Below, piece after piece: positions 56,101 through 64,000 of a stretch of DNA of 64,000 nt. The position numbers were made by a program, and so were the translations under genes. Position 1 is the stretch's first letter; every line of letters begins with the position of its first letter. The stretch is from Mya arenaria (taxonomy: Eukaryota; Mollusca; Bivalvia; Myida; Myidae), in NCBI RefSeq assembly GCF_026914265.1, contig NC_069135.1:9708887-9772886 (forward strand), given 5' to 3'. The notes beneath the pieces are model-generated. The model was not told the origin of the DNA. It worked only from the letters and a program-made list of their open reading frames with translations, and did no database searches.

Positions 56101-58939
56101 AGTGCGGTTTTGTTATGGTAGTCCTGACACTTGACGAAGTGCGGTTTTGTTATGGTAGGTCTGACACTGGACAAAGTGGGGTTTTGTTATGGTAGTCCTG
56201 ACACTTGATGAAGTGCGGTTTTGTTATGGTAGTCCTGACACTTGACGAAGTGCGGTTTTGTTATGGTAGGTCTGACACTTGATGAAGTGCGGTTTTGTTA
56301 TGGTAGTCCTGACACTTGACGAAGTGTGGTTTTGTTATGGTAGGTCTGACACTGGACAAAGTGCGGTTTTGTTATGGTAGTCCTGACACTGGACGAAATG
56401 GGGATTTGTTATGGTAGTCCTGACACTGGACAAAGTGGGGAAAGTGGGGTTTTGTTATGGTAGTCCAGACACTGGACAAAGTGCGGTTTTGTTATGGTAG
56501 TCCTGACACTTGACGAAGTGTGGTTTTGTTATGGTAGTCCTGACACTTGACGAAGTGCGGTTTTGTTATGGTAGTCCTGACACTTGACGAAGTGCGGTTT
56601 TGTTATGGTAGGTCTGACACTGGACAAAGTGCGGTTTTGTTATGGTAGTCCTGACACTTGCCGAAGTGCGGTTTTGTTATGGTAGGTCTGACACTTGATG
56701 AAGTGCGGTTTTGTTATGGTAGTCCTGACACTTGACAAAGTGGGGTTTTGTTATGGTAGTCCTGACACTTGATGAAGTGGGGTTTTGTTATGGTAGTCCT
56801 GACACTTGACGAAGTGCGGTTTTGTTATGGTAGGTCTGACACTTGATGAAGTGCGGTTTTGTTATGGTAGTCCTGACACTTGACGAAGTGCGGTTTTGTT
56901 ATGGTAGGTCTGACACTGGACAAAGTGGGGTTTTGTTATGGTAGTCCTGACACTTGATGAAGTGCGGTTTTGTTATGGTAGTCCTGACACTTGACGAAGT
57001 GCGGTTTTGTTATGGTAGGTCTGACACTTGATGAAGTGCGGTTTTGTTATGGTAGTCCTGACACTTGACGAAGTGCGGTTTTGTTATGGTAGGTCTGACA
57101 CTGGACAAAGTGGGGTTTTGTTATGGTAGTCCTGACACTTGATGAAGTGCGGTTTTGTTATGGTAGGTCTGACACTGGACAAAGTGGGGTTTTGTTATGG
57201 TAGGTCTGACACTTGATGAAGTGCGGTTTTGTTATGGTAGGTCTGACACTTGATGAAGTGCGGTTTTGTTATGGTAGTCCTGACACTTGATGAAGTGCGG
57301 TTTTGTTATGGTAGTCCTGACACTTGACGAAGTGTGGTTTTGTTATGGTAGGTCTGACACTTGATGAAGTGCGGTTTTGTTATGGTAGTCCTGAAACTTG
57401 ACGAAGTGCGGTTTTGTTATGGTAGGTCTGACACTGGACAAAGTGGGGTTTTGTTATGGTAGTCCTGACACTTGATGAAGTGCGGTTTTGTTATGGTAGT
57501 CCTGACACTTGACGAAGTGCGGTTTTGTTATGGTAGGTCTGACACTTGATGAAGTGCGGTTTTGTTATGGTAGTCCTGACACTTGACGAAGTGCGGTTTT
57601 GTTATGGTAGGTCTGACGCTGGACAAAGTGGGGTTTTGTTATGGTAGTCCTGACACTTGACGAAGTGCGGTTTTGTTATGGTAGGTCTGACACTTGATGA
57701 AGTGCGGTTTTGTTATGGTAGTCCTGACACTTGACGAAGTGCGGTTTTGTTATGGTAGGTCTGACACTGGACAAAGTGGGGTTTTGTTATGGTAGTCCTG
57801 ACACTTGACGAAGTGCGGTTTTGTTATGGTAGTCCTGACACTTGACGAAGTGCGGTTTTGTTATGGTAGGTCTGACACTGGACAAAGTGGGGTTTTGTTA
57901 TGGTAGTCCTGACACTTGACGAAGTGCGGTTTTGTTATGGTAGGTCTGACACTTGATGAAGTGTGGTTTTGTTATGGTAGTCCTGACACTTGATGAAGTG
58001 CGGTTTTGTAATGGTAGTCCTGACACTTGACGAAGTGCGGTTTTGTTATGGTAGGTCTGACACTGGACAAAGTGCGGTTTTGTTATGGTAGTCCTGACAC
58101 TTGACGAAGTGCGGTTTTGTTATGGTAGGTCTGACACTTGATGAAGTGCGGTTTTGTTATGGTAGTCCTGACACTTGATGAAGTGCGGTTTTGTTATGGT
58201 AGTCCTGACACTTGACGAAGTGGGGTTTTGTTATGGTAGGTCTGACACTTGATGAAGTGCGGTTTTGTTATGGTAGTCCTGACACTTGATGAAGTGTGGC
58301 TTTGATAAGGTATTCCTTACATTTATACGCCCTTTCAGGGGACGGGTACTTGGACACAGATGAGATGAAAGGAGGACCGTTTGTATTCACAGGTACGAAC
58401 TTCAATGATTTTTTTATTCTTTGCAATATTTATATTCTTATTGCGATGCTTTCATATTTTTAAAAGCGATTTACAAATATAAAAACATTCAATGGTTTTA
58501 GAAAAGGTAATTCTGAAAGTGATGTTTGTTTCCACGTGATCGTTAAGCACAGGAACTGTTGTGATGGACACCACACCAGAGCCGAGGCTGAACTAAATTC
58601 TCTGACAGACAAGTATTGCCTATGACTGACTTTGGATACACTAAATTCTCTCAGTTAAAGAAGATTTTCATACAAGGATAACAACATTCATTATCAACTA
58701 ATGAACTAAATATTACTCCACCTTCCTTTTATACTTTCAGTGCTTTAATTTTTGATTTTTTTGAACAAATAGCAACATAATAACAAGCACGGTTTACAAA
58801 TGTCAGAAATTAACAATTGTTTGTATATGCCAAACTTCCAATTTATTCATATATTTAACTTGTACATGTATAACACGTTTCAGTGCAAATGGCAGCGGAG
58901 TTCAGCAACATGGCCAAGGCTTTTCCCGCCACAGTCTGA
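50126..58939 (+). CDS. Secreted Cys-motif and EF-hand protein, 5 exons, 221 residues
   Basis: Exons 50126-50369, 52191-52324, 52450-52627, 58339-58392 and 58884-58939 join in phase (666 bases). Residues 1-18 are a leader (MGLFTYILLGAVMLGCEG). Residues 19-81 are Gln/Ser/Pro-rich. Exon 2 gives C94-x3-C98-x3-C102-x12-C115-x3-C119-x3-C123, a symmetric six-cysteine motif with an N-glycosylation site NVT at 111-113. Exon 3 holds EF-loop 1, DVNDDKRVSLEE (152-163), with all acidic calcium ligands. EF-loop 2, DFNGDGYLDTDE (183-194), is also complete but is split by intron 3 at Gly186. The tail is short. Calcium binding outside the cell is inferred. Secreted EF-hand proteins occur in bivalve shell matrix and haemolymph, but nothing here proves that role. 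I do not know a named family with this cysteine motif plus an EF pair. Confidence 0.9.
50400..51180 (+). other. Intron 1, first part, with transposon fragment
   Basis: The stretch 50,470-50,750 starts GAGGGGGGATGCACCCTGCG and ends CACGCCCCCTCTAACGTCAT + TTCCTGGATCCGCCCCTG, an end motif shared by many invertebrate repeats. The 77-codon frame inside is incidental. Confidence 0.5.
51193..51785 (+). repeat. GC-rich ~35-bp minisatellite, intron 1
   Basis: About 16 imperfect units of GGCACCAGGGGCCGTTTTAT + GCACCGGGGGTGCGTTCTA. Each full unit contains the palindrome GCACCGGGGGTGC. Several units are shortened towards the right. Frames on both strands are artefacts. Confidence 0.92.
51786..52190 (+). 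other. Intron 1, last part
   Basis: AT-rich unique sequence leading to the exon 2 acceptor. Nothing recognised. Confidence 0.4.
52628..53280 (+). other. Intron 3 before the array
   Basis: Contains a short inverted repeat (ATCTTAATGATTAAGGA at 52,907 and CTTAATCATTAAGAT at 52,954). Otherwise unremarkable. Confidence 0.45.
53400..58312 (+). repeat. ~4.9-kb 37-bp array with 185-bp higher-order repeat, intron 3
   Basis: On the order of 125-130 tandem units of GTAGTCCTGACACTTGACGA + AGTGCGGTTTTGTTATG (37 bp). Older units at the left read TTTTGGTTGAGGAAAGACAT. Later ones are of several types: GTAGGTC or GTAGTCC, TTGATGAAG, TTGACGAAG or GGACAAAG, and GTGCGG or GTGGGG, with some ~10 bp longer (extra GGGAAAGTGG). 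The GGACAAAGTGGGG type returns every 185 bp (54,421 to 54,606; 55,974 to 56,159; 56,908 to 57,093), i.e. every five units. The array ends 26 bp before exon 4. Confidence 0.95.
58393..58883 (+). other. Intron 4 of the EF-hand gene
   Basis: AT-rich, nothing recognised. Confidence 0.45.
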
Positions 58940-59042
58940 TAGCTACATGCAGTAAACGATACGCTGTGTCGAACATTCAGTAGAAGAACGTTGATATATT
59001 TATAAGTAAACTGGTTTTAATGAAACGCGTGGAACAACATTG

Positions 59043-59048
59043 AATAAA
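59043..59048 (+). terminator. Poly(A) signal of the EF-hand gene
   Basis: AATAAA about 100 bp after the TGA stop. A second cluster (AATAAAAC..) lies near 59,125-59,140. Confidence 0.55.
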
Positions 59049-59214
59049 TATTGTTCAGCTAAAATTCCATCACTGTAAAGAAAGGTAATTTACACTTGAT
59101 CTCTTAACTATTCCATTCCTTCAAATAAAACAAAAATAAAACATTAACATGTTTTCTTTCATGACCCGCTTGGGAGTATAAGCTATGGAGAATGTAAAGG
59201 TTAGTTGTTTGTGC

Positions 59215-60440
59215 ACAATGTGTGTTTTGGGGGCTGCCCATTGTCCGTTGAGAAAAGTCTTATTTTAAACGACATCTACCTTAGAACGGCTAGGCCAATT
59301 TTTTCAAAACTTGGCGTGAGGCTCACCAGTATCTTCAAAGGGTAATTGGTCAATGAAGAACATGACTATAATAGCCAATATATACATTGTATAGCCTTTC
59401 GAAGGGGCGGGGTGTATTGCTTTACACTTTTCGGTCCGTCGGTCGGTACACCATTTTTTGTCTGATTGATAACTAGAGGCCTATGGTCATTAAACTTGGT
59501 AGAGAGGCTGGTAATGACCAGCAGATGACCATATTGATATTGAGACCAGTCGGTCAAAAGGTTACGGTAGTGATGAACTTGAACACAAAAGTATTATCCG
59601 ATTAATAACTACTGTATGCTTGTGCATACGGTCCTCAAACTTAGCATGAAAGTTGTTCATGACAAGCAGATGACCCTTATATATGTTGAGGTCAGTAGGT
59701 CAAAGATAAATTTAGGGTCGTGGTGACTTTGGGCATAAAATGTCAGATTGCAAACAAGAGCATGCTTGCTACTAAGTATTTCAGCTCTTCGTACTTGACA
59801 GGGAGGTTGTCCATGAACAGCAAATGACCTTAGATATCGTGGTAATTGTCGCGGTGACATTGGACAAAAAAGCTTGTCCGATTAATAAATAGAGTAGGTC
59901 TTCAAACTTCATATGGAGGTTGGTCATTACCAGCAGATGATCCTTATTTACTTTGAGATCAATCTAAGGTCAATGTCATAGTGACCTCGAACACAAATAC
60001 CTTGTCCGATTGATATCTAGGGTGTTCTTTGTCCAACGGTCCTCAAACATGGTAGATATGTTGGACATTACCAGCAAATGACCCCTATTGATTTTGAGGT
60101 CAGCTTGTCCGATTGATAAATATGGTTTGTCTGGTCCTCAAAGTAGAAACGAGGTTGGTCATGACCAGCAGTTGGCCCCTATTCTTTTCGAAGTCAGTAG
60201 GTCAAAGGCCTCGGTGACCTAGCACTCAAAATATTCGGTTGAAAACTAGGGTATTCTTAGGCCTATTTTTTAAGGTCAGCATATCAAAATTCAGGACCAC
60301 AATGACCTTAACCACAAAGACCATGTCCTTCAAACTGGATTGGTTTGTCATGACTGTCAAAAATCACCCCACAAACATTTCATGCAACAAAATGACTAAC
60401 TGGTTGCCATTCGGGGGGCATCGATGTTGTTGTTTTTATA
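59215..60440 (+). mobile_element. Degenerate satellite-bearing element, ~130-bp units
   Basis: Diverged tandem units with TCCGATTGATAACTAGGG-like words (59,463; 59,597; 59,876; 60,006; 60,109), ACCAGCAGATGACCC and GGTCAGTAGGTCAAAG. It ends GGGGGGCATCGATGTTGTTG, a tail like that of the element in C12orf56-like intron 6. There is no coding frame. Confidence 0.7.
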
Positions 60441-62014
60441 AAAATAGCGTGTGCCCAATCGAGGGCATTTGAATGGTGCCCTTGAATTCCGCCTATTAGT
60501 AATAGCTTTTATTATTATGAAGTTTAGGGATAATAAAGTTGACACTCCAAGTGTATGAATATGGCGATCTGATAAATATTGGCTTTTTTGTCCAGCAATA
60601 TCAAATAATTAACTGCTTGTAACTTCAACCTCACGGGTTCAACCATATAAGCGCGTTCAGTTTTCACGGATGCAGTATTTTATTCACTTAAGTACACCAA
60701 ACCAGGTTAATGCTTGACAAACGAGCTAGGAGAATTAACCTGTTTATGTAAATGTAATTTGGTAAAAAAGTAAGATTTTAATCGTTAACATCTTCTTTTT
60801 TTCACTATGTACTTCAAACTTTTAGAATTGATCAAACATGACAGCTTTTTCATGTAAAAGAGTTCTTTAGTTTGTTTAACTCTGCATCTAAAGGATTTCA
60901 CGCAAAAATGTACACAAAAAATAATAATTGTATGATAAAGAATCACATCCAGAAAATCATACCACGAATATATGCTTGGTATTTGCTTAATTGTAAATCA
61001 GTTAATATTCTAGATAGACTGTCTTTTACTTTTTCGGCTTTAAGCCGTCTGAAATTACCCTGACTTCCTGTGAAATTGACAGAAATGAACTGAATAAAAT
61101 TAAGATTGCCATTGGTTATTATTCCTTTAAACTGAAAACACTATGAGTCAAATACCATAAAAATAAATACGAAAGTAAAACGCTAAAAATAGTATTCACA
61201 ATGTTTTATTTTCGGACATGACTGTTTTTTGTTATTACGGTCCTGCTTTGCTTCCCTTCCTGGCGTTGCGACCTACTTAACAAAAACATTGATTCGGGCT
61301 GTGCTTAAATGCTGACCAATTAGCTGACGATATAGGACTAAAGAGATACTTCTGACCCGTATAGTAAGAGAAGGACATTCTTACAAGCGAAATAAAGTAG
61401 TATGAAGAGTTATTTTATATTTCATTATGTACTTTTAGTCTGTTATATATTTTATTCATAATGATATGTCATTAAAGTTGATACTTTTTTATATTTTATA
61501 AGAGCGTTTAGTTGCAATTAAAGCCACTAGCAAACTGGCGTACGCTACTTTCAAGGTCGATCATTATAAAGTCTAAACAAATGTTATCAAGAACTCATGC
61601 AGATCCAGTTAGTCATATATATTGACCCCCTACAATGATTCTAATAATACAGCACATGGCATACAAATTTCGTTTAATTTTTAAGGCTGAACACATTTCT
61701 GTATTAAAAAATAACATGTCAAACATAAAATAATTCTGTAATACTGTGCATGGTTATGATATTCCTTTCAAAAGCTGCACTGACTAAAGTATTTCCACAC
61801 AACAATTAAACCAAAATCGATATCTGGACTATTGTAGCAATTTTAAACCATTTGAACACTAGTCAAACTCATTCCGCTGGTATATCTCGGACGAGCATTT
61901 TTTTAAAGATACTTCTTGTTTAAAGATGTCCTTGTTTGATTGAAAAGTCTGTTTACATTCTGATGTTGGAGGTTCTGTTTGTCTCCCTTTGACATGATTG
62001 TTATTGTCATGTGT
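60441..62014. other. Intergenic, no gene seen
   Basis: AT-rich with short frames only. No RNA gene or repeat recognised. Confidence 0.4.
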
Positions 62015-62018
62015 TTAA

Positions 62019-62366
62019 AGCTGCACTCTCACAGATTTACCATTTTTACAACTTTTTTATTTTTTTGTCTTAGAAGGGCAAATTTTTGGTATCTGCAAAC
62101 CAATGATATAAGAATGCTGACAAAAAATCAGATCGTAGATATTCATATTTCCGTTCAAAAGTTATTGTTTTATGGCTTAAACTGTTACTAACGGTTTAAG
62201 CAAAATGCATAACACATCATTTTTGTACTTAAATATAAAACTCTGCGATCTGATTTTTGTCAGCAGTCTGATATAACTGGTTTCTATGGATTTTCGCAAA
62301 AATTAGCTCGTTCCAACACAAACAATAAAAAAGTTGTCAAAACGTTCAATCTGTGAGAGTGCAGCT
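62019..62366 (-). mobile_element. Palindromic TTAA MITE, copy D (inverted)
   Basis: Complete copy flanked on both sides by TTAA (62,015-62,018 and 62,367-62,370). Ends are AGCTGCACTCTCACAGATT and AATCTGTGAGAGTGCAGCT. Its left arm (TACCATTTTTACAACTTTTT) corresponds to the right arm of copies A and C, so it is inserted in the opposite orientation. Confidence 0.92.
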
Positions 62367-62370
62367 TTAA

Positions 62371-63705
62371 GATTGGTGGACTTCAACTATAAATTGTATG
62401 CTTTTATTAAAAAGTGGTCTATAATCTATAACTCTTTTAACGCTTGTAAGCTCACCACAGGCAATGTTATCAGTCTAGCGCGTCAATAGCCCATCGATTT
62501 ATTTTTATAGTTCAGAAGGTTATAGAAGACGTTGTCGTTTTTCACTAAATAAATGATGGTGATTTATTTGTTGAAGGAGAAATATGAATATAAAACTGAA
62601 TTGATAAATTATATTTGTGAGAGGGTCACTTGATATGGCTCATCAATTGTGCGCTGGGATTGAATTGTCAAGTTGCTTTTGATACAGCATCAGTTTATGA
62701 TCTATAAATATTGATATTTCAATTTATTATTGGTCATGGACAAATCAGATATTAAAAGCGTGCCCTGTCATAGGGATATGACCCACTTCATCGTCCATTA
62801 AACTTAGAAAAGGATAACGAGAATATTAAGTACACCATTTCAATGTGTACTGCTCCTGCAAAATGCTAACATCACTACAATAACTACATTAAACAAATAT
62901 GGCAGTTAAATCCTCAGGTAGAAAACTTGTTTTCCCCTTTCGGTACCAATTTTATATAATACATAATATACTATTGTATAGAGCATTGGTGAGACTCGGC
63001 ATCGGCGGCCTGCCAGGCTGACGCTTTTGTGCAAATACGAAGCCTTAAGGGTTAGAACAAATATGATCGATGGGGTTGATTGTCCCCAGCTGTCTCAAAA
63101 ATGAATGTTTTACGTTTGTGACTGCAGCGCCAAAAGGGTTGAGACAAGTTAAACAATGACAATAGTACCAAGCTATCACTATGTTAACAGATTTTCACTC
63201 TCTCTTCAGAAAATCTTTACAATGTGCTTGAAAAAACAGTTATAATAACTAGATAGCGAAAATGTTCCTGATAAGTCTATTAAATGATTCAACTTTCTTT
63301 GTGAAACCGGATGACCCTTTATATTGTATCTTTTACATGGGAATGATTACCAACTTTGCTTTTGAATCAATATGATTAAAAAAATATTCTAAATATAAGC
63401 TCTGCATTACACGCGGCAAGCAAGGAAAATTTCGAAAATGGTAGATATACGACAGATGAAGCGTTCAGACCGCATTTGACATTGCGAAGGACTGATCTAG
63501 AACATAGTTATGGAAGAGATCTTATCTCATATATGAGCTATGGTTGCATAAGCCACTGTATTAAGGCAGTGGACTTGTTGTACAAACACGTGACTTCACT
63601 TAGGTCTTTAAAAGAACCAAGTCCGGGCGTTTTGATTGTCCATACTGTGCCAGAGTACTTACCTTAGTTACAATTAACTATCAAAATACAAAATTAGATT
63701 ACAAA
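62371..63705. other. Intergenic, upstream of fasciclin gene
   Basis: AT-rich, with a 63-codon frame at 63,476-63,667 that has no motif. It presumably includes the promoter of the next gene, but no TATA box is clear. Confidence 0.4.
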
Positions 63706-63865
63706 ATGAATATTCTACAAATCGCGTGTTTGTTTGTGAGCGTGTTAGTCTCCGGCAGTCTCGGAGCAAACGTAAACCTCGTGCAGCTTGCGGAGCAGCT
63801 TGGGGCCACGACTCTCGTGCAGCTCGTGCGGCGGGCTGGTTTCGAGGGCACCTTTTCCGGTGGAG
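63706..63865 (+). CDS. Secreted fasciclin (FAS1) domain protein, first exon
   Basis: ATG at 63,706 opens a leader MNILQIACLFVSVLVSGSLG. Then NLVQLAEQLGATTLVQLVRR + AGFEGTFSGGG is the typical start of a FAS1 domain (helix followed by the glycine-containing turn). A donor (GGAG/GTAGGA) ends the exon after 53 codons in phase 1. The rest lies beyond the window. FAS1 proteins such as periostin and TGFBI are secreted adhesion or matrix proteins. The identity rests on a single short exon. Confidence 0.75.
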
Positions 63866-64000
63866 GTAGGAGCTATATGAGTCCATATTCACTTAAGTCT
63901 CTATTTTGAGATTGCTTCAACAAACTCAGACAGTTTCTGGACTGTAACAAAATTACTTTATTGAGTTGTATAAGCTGAAACATATACGGATAGATGTAGA

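Noticed and set aside
53400..58312. Possible coding repeat-protein in the 37-bp array
   Set aside because: 37 is not a multiple of three, and stops occur in every frame.

Overview
The window looks like a nuclear contig from a bivalve mollusc. Genes are intron-rich with GT-AG splicing. Many molluscan-type dispersed and satellite-bearing repeats are present. The secreted C1q, EF-hand and fasciclin genes fit the large bivalve repertoires of these families. The species cannot be fixed from sequence alone. All multi-exon models below were assembled by eye from splice sites and reading phase.

Layout. 1-18.6 kb is gene-poor. It holds a 48-bp minisatellite, two copies of a palindromic TTAA-flanked MITE, a diverged segmental duplication (1.8-3.2 kb against 11.0-12.2 and 15.6-15.7 kb), a repeat pair at 3.4 and 8.3 kb, one orphan 3' exon (3991-4126), satellite-type fragments, and a 2.3-kb GTGGTA/GTGGAA array built by nested duplications. 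18.6-21.7 kb is a Mutator-like element (MULE) flanked by an exact 9-bp target duplication. Both its ends are inverted arrays of a ~32-bp unit, and it carries a broken FLYWCH/MULE transposase gene. 21.96-42.63 kb is a 13-exon plus-strand gene for a 771-residue protein that I take to be the C12orf56 homologue (function unknown). Its introns hold a complete 842-bp foldback element, several MITEs and SINEs, and five tandem arrays. 46.3-48.5 kb is a five-exon minus-strand gene for a 205-residue secreted C1q-domain protein. 50.1-58.9 kb is a five-exon plus-strand gene for a 221-residue secreted protein with a six-cysteine motif and two EF-hands; its third intron contains a roughly 5-kb 37-bp array with 185-bp higher-order periodicity. 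63.7 kb begins a secreted fasciclin-type protein that runs off the window.

The C12orf56-like and C1q genes converge, and the C1q and EF-hand genes diverge. The last three genes all encode small secreted proteins of extracellular calcium, lectin-like or adhesion type, but nothing in the sequence proves they work together. The strongest candidates for something undescribed are the MULE with tandem-repeat termini, the higher-order intronic array that splits an EF-hand loop, and the recurrent placement of tandem arrays directly beside 3' splice sites.
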